Shown here: piece by piece, positions 6,263-14,344 of the stretch
Layout of the letters: each line of letters opens with the position of its first letter
Numbering within the stretch: position 1 is the first letter of the stretch
Assembly (NCBI GenBank): GCA_910578605.1
Contig: CAJTQG010000042.1
Coordinates: forward strand, 1-25,053
Direction: 5' to 3'
Length of the DNA stretch: 25,053 nucleotides
From: an uncultured Lachnospiraceae bacterium
GTDB lineage: Bacteria > Bacillota > Clostridia > Lachnospirales > Lachnospiraceae
The notes under the pieces: generated by a model
Seen by the model: only the letters and a program-made list of their open reading frames with translations
Told to the model about the DNA's origin: nothing
Database searches by the model: none
Program-made: the position numbers and the translations under genes

Positions 6263-8056
6263 ATGAGCAGATTGAAATCAATTAGTGTGACAGCGGCGAT
6301 TGTGTTACTTTCCGTGATGTTTTACTACTTTGGGGCGGCGCACCTCTGGGATATGGGAGTGTCGGACTGGCTGAACCAGAGGGAATCGGTGACGAATAAG
6401 AAAATTTATATTATAGGGATTGACGATAAGACGCTAGAACAGTATGGTGCAGTCAATACATGGAGCAGGGATATTCCGGCAAGACTGGTAGAACTTTTAA
6501 ATGCAGATGAGACGGCAAAGCCTGTTGTTATCGGATTCGATGTGATTTACAGTGAATCGTCCGGCGGGGAGGATGATAAACGTTTTGCGGATACATGTAA
6601 GGAAGCGGGCAATGTGGTGGTGGCACGCAGTTTTTCTTTTAAGGAAATGCCGGAGACGGATGAGAATGGGAAAGTTACTTATAATCCTTATCATGTGAAT
6701 TATGTAATAGAGCCTTACGAAAGCCTGAAAGAAAGTGCAGTAAACGGTTATGCTAATACAACGGTGGATGCAGACGGATATGTGCGCCAGGCAATGGCTT
6801 ATATTGATTATGAGGGGGAGCGGGTGTATAGCTTGTCTTCACAGCTTTATAAGATATATCAAGAAAGTCAGGGGAAGGAAGCTGTATTTCCCGATACATA
6901 TGGCAGAAATAATCGGTATTATTTTACATATTCCGGAAAACCCGGCAGTTACAATGTAATTTCCATGGCGGATGTGCTGGATGGAACTGTGGATGGGAAA
7001 ATATTTCAGGATGCTATTGTGCTGGTGGGCGCTTATGCAGTAGGAATGCAGGATTCCTATACCCCTGCCATTTCTCATAACAGCCAGATGTACGGAGTGG
7101 AAATTCATGCCAATATTATAGAGGCTCTTCTGGAGGGAAATACCCAGACGCCGTTTTCACCGTGGATTTATGCGCTGGCTGCAGGTATTTTGTCGGGAGC
7201 ATTTTTTATGATAACGAGAAAAGTAAAGATACTGCCGGCAGGAATTAGCCTGATTTTGTTTATAATACTGGATGTTGTATTTGCTAGGGTTATGTATGTA
7301 AAGGGGAGCATCGTTCCGGTAATTTTACTGCCTGCTGTCCTTGCACTTATTTTCCTGGCACAGGTAATACAGGGATATCTGGCAGAAATCCGCCGAAGGA
7401 GGCGTGTGGTTGATGTATTTAAACAGTACGTGGCTCCTCAGGTAGTAGATAAAATCAGTAAGGATAAGGATTTTGAACTGGTGCTTGGCGGGGAAAACCG
7501 TCATGTGGCAGTGCTCTTTGTGGATATTCGCGGATTTACGGTTATGTCAGAGAGTATGCCGCCGGAGGATGTGGTAGAAATATTAAATGAATATTTAAGT
7601 CTTACTACCAAATCCATTTTTGATAATGGAGGAACTCTGGATAAATTTGTGGGTGACGCGACTATGGCAGTATTTAATGCGCCCTTTGCACTGGAGGATT
7701 ATATTTTTCGGGCGGTCTGCACAGCTTGGGATATGCGGGCTGGTGCAAACGCACTATCTGAGAAATTTGAGAAAAGATATAACAAAAGCGTTGCTTTTGG
7801 AATCGGTGTAAACTGCGGGAATGCAGTCGTCGGCAATATTGGCTGCGAATTCCGTATGGATTACACGGCAATTGGTGATACGGTGAATACGGCCGCCCGT
7901 TTGGAAAGCAATGCGAGACCAGGGCAGATTCTAATCAGTGAACAAGTGTATGAGGCAGTAAAAGATAGGGTAAGCGTAACACCTATTGGTGAAATCCCTC
8001 TAAAGGGAAAGAGCCAGGTGGTATTCGTATATCAGTTGGATGAGGTGAAAAGGTAA
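6263..8056 (+). CDS. CHASE2-domain membrane adenylate cyclase (class III)
   Basis: A 597-residue signalling enzyme predicted to make cAMP from ATP. One N-terminal membrane helix (about 8-28) leads to an extracytoplasmic CHASE2 sensor (about 30-295; GIDDKTLEQYG and VVIGFDVIYSE are typical). Three close membrane helices follow (about 303-375), then a charged linker and the cyclase domain (about 410-590). Metal-binding Asp421 (FVDIRGFT) and Asp465 (KFVGDATMAVF), adenine-selecting Lys461 and Thr535, and transition-state Asn542 and Arg546 (DTVNTAARLE) are all present, so it should be active and ATP-specific. It heads a tight operon: the next ATG follows its TAA directly. The sensed signal is unknown. 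The ribosome site AAGAGGAAA is modest. Confidence 0.95.
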   Translation: MSRLKSISVTAAIVLLSVMFYYFGAAHLWDMGVSDWLNQRESVTNKKIYIIGIDDKTLEQYGAVNTWSRDIPARLVELLNADETAKPVVIGFDVIYSESSGGEDDKRFADTCKEAGNVVVARSFSFKEMPETDENGKVTYNPYHVNYVIEPYESLKESAVNGYANTTVDADGYVRQAMAYIDYEGERVYSLSSQLYKIYQESQGKEAVFPDTYGRNNRYYFTYSGKPGSYNVISMADVLDGTVDGKIFQDAIVLVGAYAVGMQDSYTPAISHNSQMYGVEIHANIIEALLEGNTQTPFSPWIYALAAGILSGAFFMITRKVKILPAGISLILFIILDVVFARVMYVKGSIVPVILLPAVLALIFLAQVIQGYLAEIRRRRRVVDVFKQYVAPQVVDKISKDKDFELVLGGENRHVAVLFVDIRGFTVMSESMPPEDVVEILNEYLSLTTKSIFDNGGTLDKFVGDATMAVFNAPFALEDYIFRAVCTAWDMRAGANALSEKFEKRYNKSVAFGIGVNCGNAVVGNIGCEFRMDYTAIGDTVNTAARLESNARPGQILISEQVYEAVKDRVSVTPIGEIPLKGKSQVVFVYQLDEVKR

Positions 8057-8842
8057 ATGAGCAGAGCATATTTAATTCCTGATAGGAACGATATAGAAAG
8101 GTCATTGGAGCTTGCAGGGGAGTACGGCTGTGCCTTTGAGTACAATGATTTTTTTGTGCCTGAGATTCTGGATCATCCAGAGAAGCAGGAAGAAATTATT
8201 GAGTTTTATGGCAGATACCGCAAGGATTTTTCAAAGGATACGATGCATGGTGCGTTTTTAGACATAACGGTACACAGCAGTGACAGGCTGATACGAGACG
8301 CGTCCGTACTCAGGATTCATCAGTCTATGGAGATTGCCAAGCGTATGGGTTTAAAAGGTGTTGTTTTCCATACAGGTAAATTAGCCGGTTTCAATGTTGC
8401 CAGTTATATAAAGCTGTGGCATGAGACGAATCTTAAGTTTTTTATGGAACTGGCAGAAGAATATCCTAAGCAGCAGATTTATATGGAAAATATGTTTGAC
8501 GAGGCGCCGGAGGTTATTGCTGGGCTTGCCAAGGCAATGAAAGATATTCCTAATTTCAGCCTTTGCCTGGATTATTCCCATGCGGCGGTAACGAAGTATC
8601 CATTGTCAGGATGGGTGAAAACATTAGCGCCCTATATCAGGCATATGCATATCAATGATAATGATTTAAAGGATGATCTGCACCAGACAATAGGAGAAGG
8701 AAAGATTGACTGGCAGGCTTACAGTTCATTGATGAAAGAGTACCAGATAGAGGCTACCGCACTGATAGAAGTAAGAGGCTATGAGAATCAGAAAAGATCA
8801 TTGGAATTTATGAAAGAACATCATATATATCCGTTTATATAA
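8057..8842 (+). CDS. Sugar phosphate isomerase/epimerase-like TIM-barrel protein
   Basis: A 261-residue cytoplasmic protein of the xylose-isomerase-like / AP-endonuclease-2 TIM-barrel superfamily. Metal-ligand and active-site type motifs occur in order: TMHGAFLD (about 60), VVFHTGK (about 99), YMENMFDEAPE (about 142), CLDYSHAA (about 174), HMHINDND (about 197), HQTIGEGKIDW and a late ALIEVRGY. The pattern His/Glu/Asp/His/His/Glu suggests a divalent-metal enzyme on a sugar, inositol or related polyol, but no subfamily can be named. It starts right after the cyclase stop, with GAGGTGAAAAGG inside the cyclase end, and lies 34 bp before the HD-GYP gene. A metabolic enzyme locked between two second-messenger enzymes is unusual. 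Confidence 0.82.
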   Translation: MSRAYLIPDRNDIERSLELAGEYGCAFEYNDFFVPEILDHPEKQEEIIEFYGRYRKDFSKDTMHGAFLDITVHSSDRLIRDASVLRIHQSMEIAKRMGLKGVVFHTGKLAGFNVASYIKLWHETNLKFFMELAEEYPKQQIYMENMFDEAPEVIAGLAKAMKDIPNFSLCLDYSHAAVTKYPLSGWVKTLAPYIRHMHINDNDLKDDLHQTIGEGKIDWQAYSSLMKEYQIEATALIEVRGYENQKRSLEFMKEHHIYPFI

Positions 8843-8876
8843 TTATATAAAATTAAAGGTAAATAAGGGTGGGACA

Positions 8877-10343
8877 ATGTACTTAGAATACGAAGATTTA
8901 AAGAAAATATTGAATATTGGTATCCGCCTGTCCACGGATAAGGATAGAAACCATATTTTAGCTTCTATTCTTGAGAGCGGGATGGAAATTACCAATTGTG
9001 ATGCAAGCACATTATATTTGTATGAGGACGGCAGGCTGACCTTTAAAATTATGAAGACGCTTTCTTTAGGCATCAGTCGAGGCGTGGACGGTGAGCCGAT
9101 TACGGATATGCCGCCGGTTCCCATGAAGGAGGAGAATGTATGCGCTTATACTGCCATTCGGAGAGAGATTGTCAATATACCTGATGTATATGACAGCGAT
9201 CGCTTTGATTTTTCCGGTCCAAAACAGTATGATGCATTGACAGGTTACCATACAGGTTCCCAGCTAGTCATTCCTCTTGAGAATAACGAAAATGAGCTGA
9301 TTGGCGTGTTACAATTGATTAATGCTATGGATTCGGATGGGAAGGTGATTCCTTTTAGCAAACAATACAATATTATTATTCAGTCCTTAGGCTCCATGGC
9401 AGCGATTGAACTGACGAATCTTACCTATGCGGAAGAATTGAAGGCACAGCTTTATTCATTTGTGGAGGCGCTCACCACAGTGCTGGACGAACGAACACCT
9501 TACAATGCATCCCATACGAGAAATGTTGCGAAATATGCGGGAATTCTTGCAGATTATATTTCGAAGCTTCATGAGGAAGAAAAGTGTGAAGAGTTCTTCG
9601 ACCAGAACAGAAAAGAGAAACTAAGGCTTGCCGCTCTGCTTCATGATATTGGAAAGATAGTGGTTCCCCTTGAAGTAATGAATAAGGCAACCCGTCTGGA
9701 TAAAAGGATGAAGGACGTGGAGGCTCGGTTTGAGCTTCTCGGGGCTCTGTATGAAGTAGATATGCTGCGGTGCAAAATTACTGAGGCGGAATATAAAGAG
9801 AAGATTGCAGACTTGAAATGGGAGCTTGATTTTATCCATAAGATTGATATGGAGGGGTATTTGGATGATGAGAGCCTTCAGCGGGTATGCAGTCTGGCGG
9901 GGAAGCAGCATGTAAAGGAAAACGGGGAAGTGACAAAGTATTTGACTGAGGAAGAGGTTTCCTGCCTGTGTATCCGGCAAGGGACTTTGACAAAACAAGA
10001 GAGAAAAGAAATGGAAAACCATGTCGTTGTCACAGGAAAGATTTTAGATACGGTACATTTTAATAAAAACTTTGAAATTGTGCGGAAGTGGGCTTCGTCT
10101 CATCATGAACTTCTAAATGGTTCCGGTTATCCTAACCATCTGACAGCAGAAGATTTGGAACTGGAGACCCGGATTTTAACAGTAGCAGATATTTATGAGG
10201 CATTGGTGGCAAAACGCCCTTATAAAAATTCCATGCCCCAGGAAAAGGCATTTTGTATTTTAAGAGATATGGTGGAAGCAGGAAAAGTGGATGGTCAAGT
10301 TGTGGAGTGGCTTTTTGAAGCGCTGAAAGAAAACATGCAGTAA
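8877..10343 (+). CDS. GAF-HD-GYP protein, candidate cyclic-di-GMP phosphodiesterase
   Basis: A 488-residue soluble protein. A GAF sensor domain occupies about 15-185 (CDASTLYLYEDG, then IPLENNENELIGVLQLIN), followed by a short helix and the HD-GYP domain (about 200-485). Catalytic marks are HTRNVAKYA, the His256-Asp257 pair in LLHDIGK, ENHVVVTG, His409-His410 in HHELLNGSGYP, and VADIYEALVAKRPYK. Active HD-GYP enzymes cut c-di-GMP to pGpG or GMP. Asn replaces the common Asp before GxGYP (position 414). About 90 extra residues, charged and helical (about 278-370), separate HDIGK from the ENHVVVTG helix, which normally follow within about 30-40 residues. It is the third gene of the cyclase operon, preceded by AGGGTGGGA. 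GAF ligand unknown; cAMP is possible but unproven. Confidence 0.92.
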   Translation: MYLEYEDLKKILNIGIRLSTDKDRNHILASILESGMEITNCDASTLYLYEDGRLTFKIMKTLSLGISRGVDGEPITDMPPVPMKEENVCAYTAIRREIVNIPDVYDSDRFDFSGPKQYDALTGYHTGSQLVIPLENNENELIGVLQLINAMDSDGKVIPFSKQYNIIIQSLGSMAAIELTNLTYAEELKAQLYSFVEALTTVLDERTPYNASHTRNVAKYAGILADYISKLHEEEKCEEFFDQNRKEKLRLAALLHDIGKIVVPLEVMNKATRLDKRMKDVEARFELLGALYEVDMLRCKITEAEYKEKIADLKWELDFIHKIDMEGYLDDESLQRVCSLAGKQHVKENGEVTKYLTEEEVSCLCIRQGTLTKQERKEMENHVVVTGKILDTVHFNKNFEIVRKWASSHHELLNGSGYPNHLTAEDLELETRILTVADIYEALVAKRPYKNSMPQEKAFCILRDMVEAGKVDGQVVEWLFEALKENMQ

Positions 10344-10658
10344 GGCGCAGGGACAGGGGTAAAGCGGATGATTTTTTTTGGACTGGTTGTTATTATGCCT
10401 TATGGTTTATCATTCTTATTTTAAGAACAAAATAATATTAAGAAATATGAAATTTTTGCCGAAATGTTAACAGCGAGTGAATCGAATCATAGGAGAGGGT
10501 TCGGCTCATTCCCATAGGATTATCAAAGAAGGAGCCCAAGAATTGTGCGGATTTTGAAACAAGAATATGATATATGGGAAAAGAGGTGGATAAAGTGCAC
10601 AGATGTTGGGACTTAAGAGTGAGAACATAAATTTTGTTAGATGTAAGGAGGACTACTT
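10344..10658 (+). other. 315-bp intergenic leader with possible RNA structure
   Basis: There is no gene here and no clear terminator after the HD-GYP gene. CATAGGA occurs twice (10488-10494, 10513-10519), and GGCTC (10503-10507) can pair with GAGCC (10532-10536). I looked for the conserved cores of class I and II c-di-GMP riboswitches and did not recognise either. The leader ends in TAAGGAGG before ATG 10659. Confidence 0.4.
10439..10465 (+). promoter_or_regulatory. Candidate sigma-28-type promoter for the secreted-protein/FecR unit
   Basis: TAAG (10439-10442), 15 bp, GCCGAAAT (10458-10465) resembles the Firmicute flagellar sigma consensus TAAA-N15-GCCGATAA at 9 of 12 positions. It would give a leader of about 185 bases before the gene at 10659. 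Confidence 0.35.
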
Positions 10659-12785
10659 ATGCAAGGAAAAAGGAAAGGTCTGCTGGCACTTTGGATGGTG
10701 TGGGTACTTTTGCTTACAACTGTGTCAGCGCCTGTAGGTGCAGATGGGACAGATATAGCTGTAAAGCTATATAATGGGACAACAGTCTTGAAAACGGGGG
10801 TTGCGACTGATAATTATGAGATGGGAGATTTATCACCTGGAATGGCTCTAGATGGAAATCAGGTGAAGCTTGCCCGGTTGTATGGTACAGATTTAAAAGG
10901 AAATTGTCCAGATGGTTACATCAGAGATGGGTGGAGAATTTGGAAAGATGAATTGGGTTTGGCAGCAGGCAGATGGATTGGAGATACAGATGTTAATTGG
11001 GCATCTTATCTGACAGGATACTTTGATTGGAATAATGATAATGTTATGCTTGCCCCTAACTGGGTACCTGAATATGCGGCAGGAAAAGCAAACAGCGCAA
11101 ACAGCGCAGACGGTGCAGCAGTAATAAAGAAAGTAGAAAATGGTGCTGTTCTGGTAAATGGAAATACTGTTGCCGACGGCAATGTGGAGGCGGACGGCAG
11201 CGTTAAGACAGATGGTACTACGTTTCATTTTCAATGGCTTCATGAATATAAGTTAGTTGAAGCCCCTGTAGATGAGAATCAGATAAAGGGTACAGTTTCC
11301 GGCAGCGGAGATTACTATGATGAGAGTACATGTAAATGGATGAAGGGCAATGGGGAATTGGGTTCCCTGGAAATCTTATGTGAACTGCAGGCCGGTGATG
11401 TTGTAATGGTAAGGAACATTGGCAGAGCTAATTCTGATATACCATATTATTTTAATGGTTATTTATGGAATGAAGACAGTTTTTCACAGACTTATTTTGA
11501 GACTTATGATAAGGAAAATAAAGTGTTTTATGCGGTTGTGCCAAACACTGGAAAAAATTATAAATTGTGCCTGCGCAATATGAATAATTATATGGAAATC
11601 AATGCTTCAGTCAGTGTTTTTCGTCAAGATTCCACTGTTGCCCAACAGACGTCAGCTGTTTATACCGGAGATATGGGTACATACTGTTGTCAGATTTCTT
11701 ATGAGAAGAATGTAATGAATGTGAGCGGGCAATTGGAAAAAAAGACTTTTCAGTTTTTATCGGATATTGTCACGGTTGACAAAAAGTATGAGATTACAAA
11801 TGTGTGTGGAGAGAATGGCTCATGCCGTGTTGAGATAGATGGAATAGAAGTATATGGGCCGGAGATGATGGCAGCGCCAGGTCAGACAGTAACCATAAAG
11901 GCAGTTCCGGCTAACGGTTATGAGGAAGGTGCTATTTCAATCAAAAAAACTGGGGAATTGAGTGGTTCGGATGTGCCATATACGACGACAGAGGATGAAA
12001 AGGGAAATAAAGTACGAACCTTTACTATGCCCAATTATCCGGTAACCGTTTCTGCAAGTTTTGCGCAAAAAGTGTTAAAAACCTATACTGTTACGCTGCC
12101 AGAAGGCAAAGGGTATATTGCGGCAGTAAAGTCTGGTGCTTCCTCCTCGGTGACAGAGGGCAAAACCTATTCTTTTACTGTTACAGTGGAACCTGGATAT
12201 GAGGCATCGGAAAAATTTAGGGTGCTGGCAAACGGAATAGAGTTGAAGGCAGAAACAGATAATCCATACACGTATACGATAGAGAATATTACAAGTGACC
12301 AGGTGATTACGGTGGAGGGTATTCGTGAGATAAAGGATACAGAAGAACTGGTAATTTCCGGAGTTGAAGAGGGAAAAGAATATTATGGAGTTACTGCCTT
12401 TCATGTAGAGGCTGCTTCTTTTGTGAAAGTATGGGTGGATGGAAAACAGATACAGTCGGATAAAGATGGTATTTATACAATTCAGCCAGATAATGAATCA
12501 CATCTTATTACAGTGATGGATGAGTCTGGAAATACTGATTCCTGCACTATAGTAGTTTATGAGACATGGGTGAGAGATGGAATTGCCAATGATGGAGACT
12601 ATTCCTTAAAAAATGGAATTGGTTATAAACTGGGAAGCGGAAGCTGGAAGGTTTCAGGAGATGATACGATATATGCAGGCCAAAATACATTCTATGTCCC
12701 CATGGCAAAAAAGTATACCCTAGTTTTACAGGGGGAAAAGGGGTTTGGGATTATGGCTCCTTTTGGGTATACATTTTTGAATTAG
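10659..12785 (+). CDS. Secreted multidomain beta-repeat protein of unknown function
   Basis: A 708-residue exported protein. The N-terminus is a classical signal peptide (basic MQGKRKG, hydrophobic LLALWMVWVLLLTTVSA, cleavage near Ala-Asp at about 28-30). Residues about 30-370 are a novel-looking region rich in Asn, Gly, Tyr and Trp. Two beta-rich repeats of the divergent InlB/Listeria-Bacteroides (Flg_new-like) kind follow (about 378-470 and 473-555; markers TVTIKAVPANGYEEG, TMPNYPVTVSASF and VTVEPGYEASEKF). An Ig-like segment (about 560-640, ending ITVMDESGNTDSCTIVV) and a short C-terminal piece complete it. No LPxTG anchor or C-terminal membrane helix is seen, so it is released or held by binding. 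TAAGGAGG fixes the start. The FecR gene follows 18 bp downstream in the same unit. Role as a ligand sensor or adhesin is inference. Confidence 0.85.
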   Translation: MQGKRKGLLALWMVWVLLLTTVSAPVGADGTDIAVKLYNGTTVLKTGVATDNYEMGDLSPGMALDGNQVKLARLYGTDLKGNCPDGYIRDGWRIWKDELGLAAGRWIGDTDVNWASYLTGYFDWNNDNVMLAPNWVPEYAAGKANSANSADGAAVIKKVENGAVLVNGNTVADGNVEADGSVKTDGTTFHFQWLHEYKLVEAPVDENQIKGTVSGSGDYYDESTCKWMKGNGELGSLEILCELQAGDVVMVRNIGRANSDIPYYFNGYLWNEDSFSQTYFETYDKENKVFYAVVPNTGKNYKLCLRNMNNYMEINASVSVFRQDSTVAQQTSAVYTGDMGTYCCQISYEKNVMNVSGQLEKKTFQFLSDIVTVDKKYEITNVCGENGSCRVEIDGIEVYGPEMMAAPGQTVTIKAVPANGYEEGAISIKKTGELSGSDVPYTTTEDEKGNKVRTFTMPNYPVTVSASFAQKVLKTYTVTLPEGKGYIAAVKSGASSSVTEGKTYSFTVTVEPGYEASEKFRVLANGIELKAETDNPYTYTIENITSDQVITVEGIREIKDTEELVISGVEEGKEYYGVTAFHVEAASFVKVWVDGKQIQSDKDGIYTIQPDNESHLITVMDESGNTDSCTIVVYETWVRDGIANDGDYSLKNGIGYKLGSGSWKVSGDDTIYAGQNTFYVPMAKKYTLVLQGEKGFGIMAPFGYTFLN

Positions 12786-12803
12786 TAAGATAGGAGGATT
12801 ATC

Positions 12804-14096
12804 ATGCAGAAATCAAAAAGAATTAAGATAGGAGCATTGCTTGGCGGAGCAATGTTAGTTATCGCAGGAGTTGTGCTGGTGGTCAGCCATTTCTTAAAAC
12901 AAGAGGATGTTTATCGTTCTATTCTAGTTTATGAACTGGAAGGAACGGCGGAGATTGAAAGGGAGAAAACAGGCAGTATTCGTGCCACAGAAAATATTTA
13001 TCTGGAGTCAGGTGATAGACTGAAGGTAGATGGAGGCAGTTATATTCGACTGAAGCTGGATGATGATAAATATATTATGGTAGAAGAAAATTCTGTTCTC
13101 TCTATTGAAGCTGTTGGAGATGAAAAGGATTCAAAAACAAAGATTCAGTTGGAGAAGGGCGCTGTGACAAGTGAAATTCAGAATCCTTTAAGTGCAGATT
13201 CCGAGTATGAGGTTACTTCTCCAAACTCAGTCATGGCTGTGCGGGGTACCATTTTCCGTGTGGAAACAGACATTGAGCAGGGTAATGTGCCCCGCACAAA
13301 AACATCTGTTTTTTCGGGAAAGGTTGCCATGGGTGTGCGCCATGAGGATGGAACTGCAGGAGAGGAAGTTCTTGTCAGCGCAGGGGAAGAGGGCGTTGGT
13401 GAAGGAAACAGGCCAATAAGTACCAAAAAAATAAATTATAGCGAATTTTCGCCCCAGACCATTGGTATTCTCCAGGATTTGTTAGAACAGGGTACGGCTC
13501 TTGAAGGATTTACAAAGAATAATTCTGAAGAGTTGGGCGATAAAATGGATTCAGACAGCATAGAAAATAAGCCTGAAGATGGTGATAATCAGAATTCTGC
13601 TTCCAATGGGACAGGAAATGAGGATAGTTTGGAGAACAACCAGACGTCAAGTGCGCCAAATGAAACTAATGCAGGCGAAACTGGTAATGTTGCAGGAAGC
13701 AAGCCGGATATTGGAAATACCAACCCATCAGATAAGGTTAGCTCCGATAATACCACGGATAAGGAACCAGGAAGCCAGCAAGATGGTGAAACATCAGAAA
13801 CGAAGCCGGATGATAATAAAAAACCAGATGGCGACAAGTCAGAGACGAAGCCGGATGATAACAAGAAACCAGATGATGATAAGACAGAGACAAAGCCGGA
13901 TGATAATAATAAACCAGATGATGACAAGGTGGAATATAAAGTGACATTTGAATATCAGGGTAAGGTGTTTGCGACACAGACAGTAATCAGTGGTCAGTGT
14001 GCAAAAAAACCAACATTGATGCCGGCGCCGTTTGGAGCATGGGATTTTGATTTTTCAACGAAGGTAACAAAGGACATTACGATTACATGGAAGTAA
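12804..14096 (+). CDS. Membrane-anchored FecR-domain protein with acidic repeat linker
   Basis: A 430-residue surface protein. A single helix (about 8-29) anchors it with the bulk outside. Residues about 35-205 are a FecR-type beta domain (YLESGDRLKVDGGSYIRLKL, VEENSVLSIE, YEVTSPNSVMAVRGTIFRVE and FSGKVAM are the family's usual succession). About 230-375 is a disordered Ser/Asn/Thr/Asp linker ending in three 15-residue repeats of the SETKPDDNKKPD type. The last 55 residues (YKVTFEYQGKVFATQ to the end) look like one InlB/Flg_new-type beta unit, as in the neighbouring secreted protein. GATAGGAGG precedes the start. There is no cognate sigma factor or TonB receptor, so this is not classical iron signalling; a CHASE2 cyclase lies four genes upstream. 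Confidence 0.88.
   Translation: MQKSKRIKIGALLGGAMLVIAGVVLVVSHFLKQEDVYRSILVYELEGTAEIEREKTGSIRATENIYLESGDRLKVDGGSYIRLKLDDDKYIMVEENSVLSIEAVGDEKDSKTKIQLEKGAVTSEIQNPLSADSEYEVTSPNSVMAVRGTIFRVETDIEQGNVPRTKTSVFSGKVAMGVRHEDGTAGEEVLVSAGEEGVGEGNRPISTKKINYSEFSPQTIGILQDLLEQGTALEGFTKNNSEELGDKMDSDSIENKPEDGDNQNSASNGTGNEDSLENNQTSSAPNETNAGETGNVAGSKPDIGNTNPSDKVSSDNTTDKEPGSQQDGETSETKPDDNKKPDGDKSETKPDDNKKPDDDKTETKPDDNNKPDDDKVEYKVTFEYQGKVFATQTVISGQCAKKPTLMPAPFGAWDFDFSTKVTKDITITWK
13794..13928 (+). repeat. Three tandem 45-bp coding repeats
   Basis: Units run 13794-13838, 13839-13883 and 13884-13928. Each encodes [S/T]ETKPDDN[K/N]KPD[G/D]DK. They differ at a few third positions and a few amino acids. Repeats this similar can change copy number by slippage, altering the length of the surface linker. 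Confidence 0.9.
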
Positions 14097-14111
14097 TATA
14101 AAGAAATTAAG

Positions 14112-14158
14112 CCCCCTTGGAAGAATTTTATGGAAGTGCTTCTAAGGGGGTGTTCTAT
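14112..14158 (+). terminator. Rho-independent terminator after the FecR gene
   Basis: CCCCCTTGGAAG (14112-14123) pairs with CTTCTAAGGGGG (14139-14150) over 12 positions with one wobble. The tail TGTTCTATTTT is only moderately U-rich. It closes the secreted-protein/FecR unit. Confidence 0.8.
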
Positions 14159-14232
14159 TTTAGTTATGGTAAAGAGCTATTTTTAAATAAAGTAATTATT
14201 TAATGATAGGAATTAAGAATAATAGATAGTGG

Positions 14233-14262
14233 TTGACAATCAAGAAAAGTAACTTTTATAAT
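14233..14262 (+). promoter_or_regulatory. Sigma-A promoter of the first chemoreceptor gene
   Basis: TTGACA (14233-14238) and TATAAT (14257-14262) with an 18-bp spacer, 83 bp before the start codon. No motility-sigma motif is seen here. Confidence 0.75.
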
Positions 14263-14344
14263 ATTTATGATATTTTTAAAATGGTTGAATATGTAAATGT
14301 GAATATCCCATATTTCAGCCATGTGAGCAGGAGGTAATATTGAA

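Noticed and set aside
9621..10022. 133-codon antisense frame opposite the HD-GYP gene
   Set aside because: The plus-strand frame has clear domain motifs throughout; the antisense product has none and no ribosome site.
10344..10658. Class I or class II c-di-GMP riboswitch
   Set aside because: The conserved core sequences of either class could not be found by eye; kept only as an unassigned leader.
13589..13927. Antisense frame with Ser/Leu/Phe/Gly repeats opposite the FecR gene
   Set aside because: It is the shadow of the 45-bp coding repeats; no start signal and no independent codon pattern.
13794..13928. CRISPR-like array
   Set aside because: Units are contiguous, in frame and coding, with no spacers.
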